This document shows, in pieces, positions 34,758 through 43,980 of a DNA stretch of 64,000 bases. Within the stretch, counting starts at the first letter, position 1. Each line of letters begins with the position of its first letter. The notes under the pieces are model-generated. The model was not told where the DNA came from. It worked only from the letters and a program-made list of their open reading frames with translations, and made no database searches. Source of the stretch: Bowmanella denitrificans (lineage in GTDB: Bacteria > Pseudomonadota > Gammaproteobacteria > Enterobacterales > Alteromonadaceae); assembly GCF_039522935.1 (NCBI RefSeq), contig NZ_BAAAEI010000023.1, positions 248,001 through 312,000 on the forward strand, written 5' to 3'. The position numbers were made by a program, and so were the translations under genes.

Positions 34758-36026
34758 GTGAAAACTGAAAACAACAAAAGCAAAAAATTTATCCTATACA
34801 TTGCCTTCCATTTTCCTCCTATTTTAGGGAGCTCTGGCGTGCACAGGACTCTTGCCTTCGTAAGGTGGTTGCAATCTGCGGACTGGCAGGTAACGGTGTT
34901 ATCTGCTTCGTTGAAAGCCTATATCAAATGGGATGCATCTCAATTGGATTTCATTCCAGAGGGAGTGAAGGTTGAGCGCACTTATGCTCGTGATGTTGCA
35001 CAGCATTACTCTTTCCGGGGGCGGTATACGAAGTGGATGGCAATACCGGATCGATGGCAGAGTTGGATCCCGTCAGGAATAATCTGTGGATTAGCGAATA
35101 TCTTAAGAAAGCGCCCAGCCGTGATTGTATCTACTTACCCAATTGCATCTGCACATATCATTGGCTATGTGTTGCATCGACTTACTGGTGTGCCTTGGAT
35201 TGCTGATTTTCGGGATCCTATGGTCCAGGACGAATATCCTCGGGACCCACATGTCAAGAAAGTGTTCTCTTGGGTGGAAAAAAAGGCGGTCAAGCATGCC
35301 AGCAAAATTATGTTTACATGCAAAGGGGCAATAGACTTCTATCAACAACGCTTCCCTGATGCACCAGAGCAATTGTGGCAATTGGTGCCCAATGGATACG
35401 ATGAGAAAATGTTTGAGGGAGCAACTACAACTCAGTGTAAGAATTCTGGGGAAATCAGGCTGTTACATGCAGGTACTATTTATCCTATAGAGCGCGACCC
35501 GACGCTATTGTTCCAGGCATTGGCGAACTTAAAGAATCAGGGACAGATTCGCAAAGAGCAATTCAAGGTCATATTGAGGGCAACAAGTCACGATCATCAA
35601 TATGCACCGATGTTGGAACAATTGAAAATCACTGACTTAGTCACTTTGGAGCCCGCGATACCTTACAAAGAGGCACTGAATGAAATGCTGGAAGTAGAAG
35701 CCTTGTTGTTATTGCAGGCTGCAAATTGCAACTTTCAGGTACCAGCAAAAGCGTACGAATATATTCGCGCTCAGAAGCCAATTTTGGCATTAACTGATGA
35801 GGCAGGTGATACGGCAGATGTTATTAAACAATCCCAAATGGCAATCATAGCGCCACTTGATGACGTGGCAAAAATAGAGCTGGCAATAGTATCCCTTATC
35901 GAAAAAATAAGGACGGATAAATTGACTGTTTTACCGATGGCTGAGATTGAACGTTTTTCCCGAGATAAGCAGGCCCAGCGGCTGGCCGTAATAATTGATG
36001 ATGTGATCGGGATGCAGGAGAAATAG
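34758..36026 (+). CDS. GT4 family glycosyltransferase
   Basis: The 422-residue GT-B protein begins near residue 10 with KFILYIAFHFPPILGSSGVH, the acceptor-side glycine motif of this family. It has PWIADFRDPMVQDEYPRDPH (about 146-165), VPNGYDEKMF (about 210-219), RLLHAGTIYPIERDPTLL (about 232-249) and the donor-site AANCNFQVPAKAYEYIRAQK (about 317-336). The start codon is GTG at 34758. No strong ribosome site is visible. It opens the second decoration cassette and lies 10 bp before the amidotransferase paralogue. Donor and acceptor are unknown. Confidence 0.85.
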   Translation: MKTENNKSKKFILYIAFHFPPILGSSGVHRTLAFVRWLQSADWQVTVLSASLKAYIKWDASQLDFIPEGVKVERTYARDVAQHYSFRGRYTKWMAIPDRWQSWIPSGIICGLANILRKRPAVIVSTYPIASAHIIGYVLHRLTGVPWIADFRDPMVQDEYPRDPHVKKVFSWVEKKAVKHASKIMFTCKGAIDFYQQRFPDAPEQLWQLVPNGYDEKMFEGATTTQCKNSGEIRLLHAGTIYPIERDPTLLFQALANLKNQGQIRKEQFKVILRATSHDHQYAPMLEQLKITDLVTLEPAIPYKEALNEMLEVEALLLLQAANCNFQVPAKAYEYIRAQKPILALTDEAGDTADVIKQSQMAIIAPLDDVAKIELAIVSLIEKIRTDKLTVLPMAEIERFSRDKQAQRLAVIIDDVIGMQEK

Positions 36027-36036
36027 GAAGTAAAAT

Positions 36037-37812
36037 ATGTGGCGATTTGAGACTGATTCAGTAGTGCAAAGTGGTATCGAGGTACAGAACTGGAAGACTA
36101 TTGAAGATGACCATTCGGTCAGGTTTATATTGGACAAAGCAACTCAGAAAGCTGAATCTGAAAGACATAGTGTTCTCGTGGTCGGTAGGTTGCGAGCCTA
36201 TGGTGCTGATTACGAGCCTGATGGTAGTGCAACTATGTTACTTGAGTTGGTTGAGCAACTTGGCACAGGGCCAGCGCTTTATAAGGCGTTGGCCGGCTTT
36301 TTCGTTGCGTTCATTTGCAACAGGCAAACCGGTACTATCAACGTTATAAATGATCACATGGGCACTGTACCTCTTTTTTGGTATCGCAACAATCAGGCAA
36401 AGCGATTCGACTTGGCCACTTCACTGATTGCCCTTAAAGAGGTAAACCATGGTGAGTTCGTCCTCTCAAAGCAATCCATTTTCAATTACATGTACTTCCA
36501 TTGTATACCATCGCCCTTTACCGTTTATGAGGATGTATTTAAGTTGCCTCCGGGGGTGAAATTAAGTGTGGATAAACAATTGAATTCGGAGGTTGAGGAT
36601 TGCTACACCCCAACTTATGAATCTGGTCAAATGAGCAACGTTGAATTGCAATCGCGTTGTCGTGAAATGGTGGAGCAGGCTGTTAAACGAAATATTGGTG
36701 CGCACAATGGCGCATTCTTAAGCGGAGGTTTAGACAGTTCGACCGTTGCAGGCTATCTGTCCAAGTACACTGATAAGGCTAAATCCTTTTCCATTGGTTT
36801 CGAAGCAAAAGGCTTTGACGAAACTTACTTTGCTCAAGTTACAGCTAAACATTTTGAGTTGGAACACAAAGTGCATTATCTGCAACCAGAGGAAATAGCC
36901 AGTAACTTTGAGCGTGTTGCTGGTCATTTTAGTGAACCTTTCGGCAATTCATCATCTCTGGCTGCATTGGTGTGTGCCGAGTTTGCCCGGTTGCATGGTG
37001 TGCAGATAATGTTGGCTGGTGATGGAGGTGACGAAATTTTTGCCGGCAATGAGCGTTATGCCAAACAAAAAGTCTTTGATATATATCACAACCTGCCGGG
37101 GTTCGCGCGCAATGTTCTTAAGGGGATTTTTAAACATACGTTTGTTGGTAACTTAGGCCCTCTTAACAAGGGGCGTAGCTATATAGAGCAGGCCGAAACG
37201 CCGTTGCCTGAAAGACTGGACACGTATAATTTCCTAAAACGTTTTCCCCTTGATGAGATATTCTGTCATGACTTTTTGCTGGCGATTGATCCAGAATTAC
37301 CCGCTGAGCAAAAGCGTCAACGATATAGTGCGTGTGAAAATGCACAGACGACAGAAAAACTCTTATATCTGGATTGGAAGTTTACTCTGGCCGACAATGA
37401 TTTGGTTAAAGTAACCGGAATGTGTGATCTAGCTGACGTAGAAGTTCGATTTCCTCTGTTGGAAAAGGAATTGGTGGATTTTGCCTGCAAAGTACCAGCT
37501 GATATCAAGTTGCCGGGCAACAAGTTGAGAGATTTCTATAAAAAGTCATTTAGTGGTTTCTTGTCTGATGAAACACTAAACAAATCGAAACACGGCTTTG
37601 GATTACCCTTTGGTCTGTGGATGAAGGACCGTTCCGAGTTGCGGGACATGGCCGAAAGGCACCTTAACGATCTAAAAGGCCGGAAAATTTTCAATAAGGA
37701 CTTCATCGACACCGCACTAAAAACATATTATTCAGGACATGCTAGCTATTATGGTGAGCTTATTTGGATCATGGTAGTGCTTGAAATATGGCTGAAAAAA
37801 CATGTTGACTAA
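36037..37812 (+). CDS. Asparagine synthase-like amidotransferase paralogue lacking the Cys nucleophile
   Basis: The 591-residue protein has the two-domain plan of asparagine synthetase B. However, it starts MWRFETDSVVQS, so the Cys2 of the glutaminase domain is absent. The N-terminal fold is still traceable (VINDHMGTVPLFWYRNN at about 106-122). The ATP-pyrophosphatase domain is intact: PP-loop LSGGLDSST (about 228-236), LAGDGGDEIFAGNERY (about 326-341) and ADNDLVKVTGMC (about 450-461). It could use free ammonia, or form another ATP-dependent amide or ester as beta-lactam synthetase-like relatives do. It overlaps the deacetylase downstream by 11 bp. It is clearly distinct from the XrtA amidotransferase at 16.9 kb. 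Confidence 0.85.
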   Translation: MWRFETDSVVQSGIEVQNWKTIEDDHSVRFILDKATQKAESERHSVLVVGRLRAYGADYEPDGSATMLLELVEQLGTGPALYKALAGFFVAFICNRQTGTINVINDHMGTVPLFWYRNNQAKRFDLATSLIALKEVNHGEFVLSKQSIFNYMYFHCIPSPFTVYEDVFKLPPGVKLSVDKQLNSEVEDCYTPTYESGQMSNVELQSRCREMVEQAVKRNIGAHNGAFLSGGLDSSTVAGYLSKYTDKAKSFSIGFEAKGFDETYFAQVTAKHFELEHKVHYLQPEEIASNFERVAGHFSEPFGNSSSLAALVCAEFARLHGVQIMLAGDGGDEIFAGNERYAKQKVFDIYHNLPGFARNVLKGIFKHTFVGNLGPLNKGRSYIEQAETPLPERLDTYNFLKRFPLDEIFCHDFLLAIDPELPAEQKRQRYSACENAQTTEKLLYLDWKFTLADNDLVKVTGMCDLADVEVRFPLLEKELVDFACKVPADIKLPGNKLRDFYKKSFSGFLSDETLNKSKHGFGLPFGLWMKDRSELRDMAERHLNDLKGRKIFNKDFIDTALKTYYSGHASYYGELIWIMVVLEIWLKKHVD

Positions 37813-38737
37813 GTTTATGTCGGGATTTGGCAAAGCGGTAACCAGAGGAAAGCTGTCTATATTGATCTACCATCAAGTGGTCGCTACAGCTGATCCAATG
37901 CGCCCAAGCGAGCCGACAGCTAAACAATTCAACTGGCATATGCAGGTTTTGCGCGAGCGTTTTTCGCCACTGTCACTGACCGAAGGGATTCGTCGATTGA
38001 AAGACGGCTCGTTGCCCGGAAATGCTGTGGCAGTAACCTTTGATGACGGTTATCTTAACAACCTGACCGTGGCTGAGCCAATTCTGCGTAAGTATAGTGT
38101 GCCGGCGACGGTGTTTGTGGCAACAGGGTTCAGTGGTGGCGAAAACATGTGGAATGACAGAATTATTCACATGTTTTCGGATCAAGATAGAGACGTGTTG
38201 GAACTGGAAGGTGAACAGGTAGTGTTGGGCGCGTGGCCACAAAGGCGCCAACTGGCCTCACATTGGTTAAAAAAGGTTAAGTATCTTCCCTTTCAGCAAA
38301 GACTTAACTGGATTTCTGAGCATTATCAGCGCAATCGTATTGTGTCACAGGCACCGCTGATGATGACGCCGGAGCAGGTAAGGAGCTTGCGTAGTAATTT
38401 GGTAACCATAGGAGCTCACACTGTTAATCACCCCATTCTTAAAACATTGTCACCAGAGCAACAGCAAAATGAAATTTATCACAGCAAGCAGACTCTGGAA
38501 GACTGGTTGCAACACCCTGTGGAACATTTCGCCTATCCCAACGGCGTGATTGGCCGTGACCTCGATGATGACACGATTTTACAGGTTAAACTTGCTGGTT
38601 TTAAAAGTGCTGTGGTAACTAATTGGGGATGTAACAATCAACATTCCAATCCATTGTTGTTACAACGATTCACTCCCTGGGATCGCACACCTTTACGTTT
38701 TCAGTTGCGACTGTTGCGCAATGCCATTACCGGATAA
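37802..38737 (+). CDS. Polysaccharide deacetylase (NodB/CE4 family)
   Basis: The 311-residue protein has the CE4 motifs: motif 1 VAVTFDDGYLNN (about 77-88) with catalytic Asp and metal Asp, and motif 2 TIGAHTVNHP (about 201-210) with the two metal His. The motif 3-like FAYPNGVIGRDLD lies at about 242-254. It begins with MLTKFMSGFGKAVTRGKLSI, then LIYHQVV, with no clear signal peptide. It would remove N-acetyl groups, exposing amines for acyltransferases in the same cassette. Its start lies within the 3' end of the amidotransferase gene (11-bp overlap), indicating coupled translation. Confidence 0.9.
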   Translation: MLTKFMSGFGKAVTRGKLSILIYHQVVATADPMRPSEPTAKQFNWHMQVLRERFSPLSLTEGIRRLKDGSLPGNAVAVTFDDGYLNNLTVAEPILRKYSVPATVFVATGFSGGENMWNDRIIHMFSDQDRDVLELEGEQVVLGAWPQRRQLASHWLKKVKYLPFQQRLNWISEHYQRNRIVSQAPLMMTPEQVRSLRSNLVTIGAHTVNHPILKTLSPEQQQNEIYHSKQTLEDWLQHPVEHFAYPNGVIGRDLDDDTILQVKLAGFKSAVVTNWGCNNQHSNPLLLQRFTPWDRTPLRFQLRLLRNAITG

Positions 38738-38748
38738 ATAGGCGATCC

Positions 38749-39702
38749 ATGGACGTATATATTACAAATGATGTCGAAGTTTGGTGTAATGGTTGGCATG
38801 ATATTGATGGTGAATTTCCCAGCGCATTCCGTAAGTATATTTACGGTGAAACAGATAAGGGACACTATGGATTACCCTTTCAGTTAGAGGTCCTCAACAA
38901 GTATAAGTTGAAAAGTGTGTTCTTTGTTGAACCGCTATTTGCGGCGCACTTTGGTGAAGCATACTTGAAGGAGGTAATTGCACTGATCCAGAATGCTGGT
39001 CAGGAAGTGCAGTTACACTTGCACCCTGAATGGACTGATGAAGCGCTGGAGCCGCTGTTGCCGAACGTAACAGAGAAACGCCAGAATCTCTACATGTATA
39101 GTCTGAATGAGCAACGAACACTGATTGCGAAGGGCAAGCAGATGTTGTTGGATAATGGTTGTAAGCAGGTAAGTGCATTCAGAGCGGGAAGCTTCGCTGC
39201 CAATAATGATACGCTGCTGGCGCTGAGAGACAATCATATTCTGATTGATAGCAGCTATAACGAAACCTATCGCGATTGTCATATTTGCCAAGAGCGACCT
39301 CCAGTGCACTTTTCCAATATTGAGGGTCTTGCCGAACTGCCAATGACAACCTATCAGGATTATCCGGGCCATACCCGCCACTTACAACTGACCGCATGTT
39401 CTTTTGGGGAAATCAAGCGAGTGTTGTTGGATGCCGAACGCAAGGGCTGGCAGGCCGTGGTATTGCTGATGCACAGTTTTGAGTGTCTGACTTCTGATAA
39501 GCTGCTACCGGATACTTTGGTTATTGATAGGTTTGAAAAGCTGTGTCAGTTTCTGGCAAACAACCGGGAAAGATTTACTACAAAAGGGTTTAATGCCACC
39601 AGAATGGATTACCATATACAGCCCAAAGAACCGTTGGTTTCCAATCTTTTCGAATTTTCTATGCGGATTGCACAACAAGCTTACAGACGCCTTAAGTATT
39701 GA
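38749..39702 (+). CDS. Polysaccharide-deacetylase-like protein
   Basis: The 317-residue protein starts MDVYITNDVEVWCNGWHDID, where TNDVE occupies the place of the TFDDG catalytic motif of CE4 enzymes. VQLHLHPEW (about 87-95) provides the His pair of motif 2, and SAFRAGSFAAN (about 144-154) matches the Arg-containing motif 3. VVLLMHSFEC (about 240-249) could supply the late motif His. Together these support an active metal-dependent deacetylase of the divergent 'W-D-H-D' type, though the substrate is unknown. It starts 11 bp after the preceding deacetylase gene in the same operon and is followed 41 bp later by an acyltransferase. Confidence 0.75.
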   Translation: MDVYITNDVEVWCNGWHDIDGEFPSAFRKYIYGETDKGHYGLPFQLEVLNKYKLKSVFFVEPLFAAHFGEAYLKEVIALIQNAGQEVQLHLHPEWTDEALEPLLPNVTEKRQNLYMYSLNEQRTLIAKGKQMLLDNGCKQVSAFRAGSFAANNDTLLALRDNHILIDSSYNETYRDCHICQERPPVHFSNIEGLAELPMTTYQDYPGHTRHLQLTACSFGEIKRVLLDAERKGWQAVVLLMHSFECLTSDKLLPDTLVIDRFEKLCQFLANNRERFTTKGFNATRMDYHIQPKEPLVSNLFEFSMRIAQQAYRRLKY

Positions 39703-39743
39703 AAAGGGATGTGCATTAAACAGATTGATGAACGGGACAAAAC

Positions 39744-40910
39744 ATGGCTTGGCAACTGATAACAATAGATAGCATTGAAAATCGTGATCTGGCAGCAGGT
39801 ATGATAGCTAGGCTAGGGTTTGAAGATATTCAACTTGACCCATTGCAAAATTTCCAATGGTTATTGGATAACAATAAACTAGATTCAGATCTGATTTACT
39901 GCGGTTACGAAGATCAAACGGGTAACAAGGGACACTGTTTCCTGCGTCGGCAATTTCGTCCAGTGAAGCTATCTTTTGGAGAGGTAGGGCTGTATAGATA
40001 TCCGCTGCAGCGTTTTGAACTCTGGTCCGAGCCGGTTCTAATCTGTAATGAGTCTGACGCCAGACAGCGGATCATGAACGCCTTTGTACAAAGTGTTTTG
40101 GCATTACTTGGTCAAGGAGATGGGCTATCCATCGAAGGTTTACCGCTGGAATCGGCATTTTATTCTGCTGTAACTGCAGGGATTCAAGAAAGTATTCCGT
40201 TGCAGCTCGGTGCGCCTTATATGCATCAATCAATAAACTTCCCTGACAGTATAGAGGGCTACTTCCAACAAATGAGTAGTCGCTCTCGAAAAAGTGTCCA
40301 ATACAGTTACAGAAAGCTAGGGAAAGAGTTCGATGTTGAGTTGTTTACCTGTGACGAGGCGCAGCACATTGAAACCTTCCTTGATTATGCCATCAGTATT
40401 TCGATGAAGACATACCAATGGAATTTGCTGGGGCTTGGACTGCGGGATCGTAACGGCCTGCGTCACACGCTGCAAAAATGGAATCGGCTGGGAGGCTTGC
40501 GAAGCTATATACTGCTCTGTGATGGTATACCAGTGGCATTTATGTTGGGCCATATTTATCATTCCTGCTATTACTACATCGATGTAGGCTACGATCCTGA
40601 TTGGGGGCAATATTCAGTTGGTTCGGTACTACAACTTCATGTAATCGAACAACTGTATGGGCTGTCATCCGTTCCCAAAACCTTTGATTTCTCTGTGGGC
40701 TATGGCGAGCATAAAGCTAGATTTGGTAACCATCAACAAGAGGAGGTCAACATGTTACTGATGCCAGCAACGATGAGAAATCGTATCTTCGTGTGGTTGT
40801 ATTCCAGTCTGGAGTGGTGGTCGGATTCTATTATTAGCTTGCTGGATCGGCTTGGTGTTAAAAAACGCCTAAAGAAGTTGATTAGACAATTTTCTTCGAA
40901 CAAAAGTTGA
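39744..40910 (+). CDS. FemAB-like GNAT acyltransferase (Acetyltransf_6 type)
   Basis: The 388-residue protein follows the same two-half plan as the acyltransferases at 26-28 kb. The basic block is SSRSRKSVQYSYRKLGKEFD (about 178-197). The central helix is FLDYAISISMKTYQWNLLG (about 213-231), and a strand pair contains YILLCDGIPVAFMLGHIYHS (about 253-272). The end motif is FDFSVGYGEHKARFGNHQQE (about 314-333), equivalent to the IDFLTGNDSYKARW of the paralogue. No membrane segment or signal peptide is visible. It probably transfers an acyl or aminoacyl group during decoration. Confidence 0.78.
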   Translation: MAWQLITIDSIENRDLAAGMIARLGFEDIQLDPLQNFQWLLDNNKLDSDLIYCGYEDQTGNKGHCFLRRQFRPVKLSFGEVGLYRYPLQRFELWSEPVLICNESDARQRIMNAFVQSVLALLGQGDGLSIEGLPLESAFYSAVTAGIQESIPLQLGAPYMHQSINFPDSIEGYFQQMSSRSRKSVQYSYRKLGKEFDVELFTCDEAQHIETFLDYAISISMKTYQWNLLGLGLRDRNGLRHTLQKWNRLGGLRSYILLCDGIPVAFMLGHIYHSCYYYIDVGYDPDWGQYSVGSVLQLHVIEQLYGLSSVPKTFDFSVGYGEHKARFGNHQQEEVNMLLMPATMRNRIFVWLYSSLEWWSDSIISLLDRLGVKKRLKKLIRQFSSNKS

Positions 40911-40926
40911 GGCGAACAGAGAGTCA

Positions 40927-41577
40927 ATGTCTGCGTTTATTGTGCGTTGCCGTGGGTTGATCCAAAGACGAGGGTGGGGGGGGTTCCTGCGGTTCGTGTT
41001 ACGTAGCGTGATCCGCAACTCCAGTGATCTAGTATTTGAAATCCATCTGGCGGACTGGTTTGGCAAGCAACCCCCTTTGGATGACGCCTTTGAAGTGCAT
41101 GTTATTGATTCTGTTAATGTAGACGAGGTGCGGCTTGCCTGGATTGTGGATAAAGCGTTGGCAGCCGAGAATGAAATTTACCGGCAACCACTTAGAAAGA
41201 AAGATTGCATGGTGGCAATTACACAAGGTAAATCACTTGTGCATACTAGCTTTGTCCAATTCGAAAGCCGTTATAAGAAATTACTTAGTGAAGACGGTGA
41301 TAGCCCTCTTATCGGTAATTGTTGGACCGCACCTGACTGCAGAGGAAAAGGACTCTACCCATTTGCGATTGAAAAATGCTGTGAGGAAATGGTTAAACGC
41401 GGTGTTGATCGGGTACTGATATCCTGTTCTCCCGATAATCACGCATCAATTGCAGGTATCAAAAAATCCGGTTTTACATTAGTCAGGAAAGTTTCTACCG
41501 TATTGCTACTCACTAAGTTGCTGGTTCAGGTTAACCTGCAAAATGACTCACGCTCGCTTCGTCTTGGTGTACTTTGA
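40927..41577 (+). CDS. GNAT family N-acetyltransferase
   Basis: The 216-residue protein has one GNAT domain in its C-terminal half. Motif A is NCWTAPDCRGKGLYPFAIEK (about 137-156), with the acetyl-CoA pyrophosphate-binding RGKGLYP. Motif B is the region ISCSPDNHASIAGIKKSGFT (about 170-189). The N-terminal 70 residues are variable. It lies 16 bp after the FemAB-like gene and ends the cassette. It may re-acetylate or otherwise acylate amino sugars that the deacetylases expose. A perfect palindrome is found about 65 bp after its stop. Confidence 0.85.
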   Translation: MSAFIVRCRGLIQRRGWGGFLRFVLRSVIRNSSDLVFEIHLADWFGKQPPLDDAFEVHVIDSVNVDEVRLAWIVDKALAAENEIYRQPLRKKDCMVAITQGKSLVHTSFVQFESRYKKLLSEDGDSPLIGNCWTAPDCRGKGLYPFAIEKCCEEMVKRGVDRVLISCSPDNHASIAGIKKSGFTLVRKVSTVLLLTKLLVQVNLQNDSRSLRLGVL

Positions 41578-41858
41578 CTGCCAGAGTGGCGTCGATGAAC
41601 AACGAATACATTTTTTGCGCAAATAATGTTTGAGTTGAGAGGGGTACTGATTAATCAGTACCCTGGCACAGTCGCGCTAACCAGAGTTTTAGAATATGAG
41701 GTGTGGTAAATACTGTTATACCCAATTTCGATTTCACTTCAGCCACCATTAAGGTTGGATGAGTAATAGGTATACATTTTCAAGGATGCCAATATACTAG
41801 GAATATTCTAAAAGTCGGCTGCATTCATGCTGTTAACTCAACCCTACAGATAAAGATT
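41578..41858. other. Intergenic region with 22-bp perfect palindrome at 41642-41663
   Basis: The palindrome reads GGGTACTGATT and its complement with no spacer, so it could be an operator for a dimeric regulator or the stem of a terminator lacking a U-tract. TGGCAC follows at 41664 but the spacing to a GC is wrong for sigma-54. No ORF is credible in the 281 bp. Downstream sequence is AT-rich and probably contains the promoter of the dehydrogenase gene. Confidence 0.55.
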
Positions 41859-43979
41859 GTGAACATGTATAAAAGGAATTGGGCGTTTTTGAGCGCGGTT
41901 ATTCAATTGGCCGTCATTACTGTATCGGTGTTTGGTGCATACAGTTTTACCCGTAACCATGACATTATTCCCTCATCACTGATGCGCTTGCCCGCCGTGT
42001 ACGTCAGTAATAGTGCCATGTGGAATATGTTTTGGGTCTTCATGCTCGTATTCTCAGTACAGATACTGTTAGTGGGGGTGCGTAAAGGCACTCCCATCTG
42101 GCAAGACGCCAAACGTTTTGCAGATGAATATATTTGGTACCTGATAGCTTACACTAGTGCATCTTTATATGTGTTTCTTGCGACCACGATAAATTATGAT
42201 CCTCAGTTCATTGCGGCTATAGGACTGTTTTCTACAATTTTGTATGTTGCTCTATATATTGTTGCTCACCTACTAACTGATGGAGCAAAAGGGCTGACGC
42301 ACATACCATTGTTGTTCACTGCTTTGATTAAGCGCATTTTGACGTTTTCCGGGGTGGGGGCATTACTTTACTTTATGTTACCGTTGGCGCTTGGTAAGGC
42401 TTTTGTAGCGGACCGGGATATAGCGAATCAGATCACCCAAATCAGAATTTGGTTCAATTCAAGCCAGTCATCGGATTGGGGATTTTCCAGAGTTTATCCC
42501 GACCATGTTTTCCACCAACCGGTTTTGGTTAGGCAGGCTCCCGGACAGTCGGACGCTTTATATGTTTTGGAGCGGCATGGGAAACTGGTGAAAATGCCCT
42601 ATCCTCAAGCTGGCGAGCCTCAAGTTATGTTGGATATTGGCGAACAACTTGGCGAAGTTGAGGTCGAAAACGGCTTGCTAGGCTTCGATTTCCATCCCCG
42701 TTTTGGTAGCGATAATCAGTTTGTATACCTGTATTACACAGATACCCGGCCACAAGATAAGCAAGTCAATCGCCTGTCACGCTTTGATTTAAGTCTTGTT
42801 GATGTTGAGGCTCGCAGTGATTCTCAGTATGTACTGCTGGCTATGGATCGTACTGATGATGGTTTCCATAATGGCGGAGAGGTGGCCTTTGGACCTGATG
42901 GCTACCTTTATATTGGTCTGGGGGAAGGTGTTCACCCTAAAATCGCAAAAACATCGCAAGAGACTCTGCGTGGTGGGATCCTCAGAATCGACGTTGACAT
43001 GAGTTCGAAGCGGAGCGCTCCCCCTTCTGTCCCATTTATTCATGGTATAAGTCAGGGGTATTGGATACCTAAAGACAATCCATTTTCCTCTGATGATCGA
43101 GTCATGGATGAGTATTTTGCACTAGGTTTGCGTAATCCCTTCCGGTTCAGTTTCGATCCAAATGGCGACGCTATTTGGGTGGGGGATGTTGGCTCGACTA
43201 TCTGGGAAGAGATCAATCGAGTGAAGAAAGGTAAACATTATCAATTTCCGCAGGTTGAAGGAAATCACCCTAGTGGTCAGCAACCCTGGGAAACACTTGG
43301 TCTGGAGGAGCAAGGGCCGGTTTATACCTATGAACACACCGCCTATGATCGTGCAGTAATCGGCGGAGTAGTTAACCAAGGGGATCTGTACCCAGGTCTC
43401 GAAAATCACTATATTTTTGCTGACAACTACTCCGCGAAAATATTTTCCATGCCATCTGATCAGGAAAGAGTTGAACAAGTGACGTTGTTGGCCCGAGCCA
43501 ATCAGTTTGCACAGAGAGGAGTGAGTTCAATTGCGCAATTGGCTTCTGGTGAAATTCTTGTCACGACACTGGGTGCCGCCTCCGACGCAAGTGGTGATGT
43601 TCTCAGGCTGGTCAGTGCTGATAAAGCTGATGTGGAGGAGCCGGTTACTGAGAAAAGTTCAACTGATACGGAGGGATATGACGAAAAAATTGCCGCCAGT
43701 CTGTATTCAGTAAACTGTGCACGTTGTCACGGTATTAAAGGGGATGGCAATGGACCGGATGCCAAGATGCTTAATGTAGATAAAATGCCAGACTTTACCT
43801 CTCCTCTTTACCATTTTAACCGTTCAGAGCAAGAAATAAGAGACGTTATTAAAAAAGGTGGTGCAGCTATGGGGATGAGTCCTATGATGCCTCCTTGGGG
43901 AGGGTTTCTGAAAGATGACGAAGTTGACCAACTCACCCGTTATTTGCAGTCTCTGCCCGAAAAGCATCATGTCCACTAA
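41859..43979 (+). CDS. Membrane-anchored PQQ-type sugar dehydrogenase fused to cytochrome c
   Basis: The 706-residue protein has five hydrophobic helices in its first 190 residues. A periplasmic six-bladed glucose/sorbosone dehydrogenase propeller fills about 205-590: LYVLERHGKLVKM, ENGLLGFDFHPRFGSDNQFVYLYYTD split over about 265-290, FHNGGEVAFGPDGYLYIGLG near 331-350, and LGLRNPFRFSFDP. A class I cytochrome c domain follows at about 608-706, with the haem site CARCH (620-624) and a Met-rich segment (AMGMSPMMPPW) as the likely sixth ligand. It would oxidise a sugar and pass electrons via haem to the respiratory chain. The start is GTG 41859 or ATG 41865. Confidence 0.85.
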   Translation: MNMYKRNWAFLSAVIQLAVITVSVFGAYSFTRNHDIIPSSLMRLPAVYVSNSAMWNMFWVFMLVFSVQILLVGVRKGTPIWQDAKRFADEYIWYLIAYTSASLYVFLATTINYDPQFIAAIGLFSTILYVALYIVAHLLTDGAKGLTHIPLLFTALIKRILTFSGVGALLYFMLPLALGKAFVADRDIANQITQIRIWFNSSQSSDWGFSRVYPDHVFHQPVLVRQAPGQSDALYVLERHGKLVKMPYPQAGEPQVMLDIGEQLGEVEVENGLLGFDFHPRFGSDNQFVYLYYTDTRPQDKQVNRLSRFDLSLVDVEARSDSQYVLLAMDRTDDGFHNGGEVAFGPDGYLYIGLGEGVHPKIAKTSQETLRGGILRIDVDMSSKRSAPPSVPFIHGISQGYWIPKDNPFSSDDRVMDEYFALGLRNPFRFSFDPNGDAIWVGDVGSTIWEEINRVKKGKHYQFPQVEGNHPSGQQPWETLGLEEQGPVYTYEHTAYDRAVIGGVVNQGDLYPGLENHYIFADNYSAKIFSMPSDQERVEQVTLLARANQFAQRGVSSIAQLASGEILVTTLGAASDASGDVLRLVSADKADVEEPVTEKSSTDTEGYDEKIAASLYSVNCARCHGIKGDGNGPDAKMLNVDKMPDFTSPLYHFNRSEQEIRDVIKKGGAAMGMSPMMPPWGGFLKDDEVDQLTRYLQSLPEKHHVH

Positions 43980-43980
43980 A

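Noticed and set aside
41664..41680. Possible sigma-54 promoter (TGGCAC)
   Set aside because: The following GC pairs lie 7 or 9 bases after the GG, not the required 10, and the -12 element is poor.
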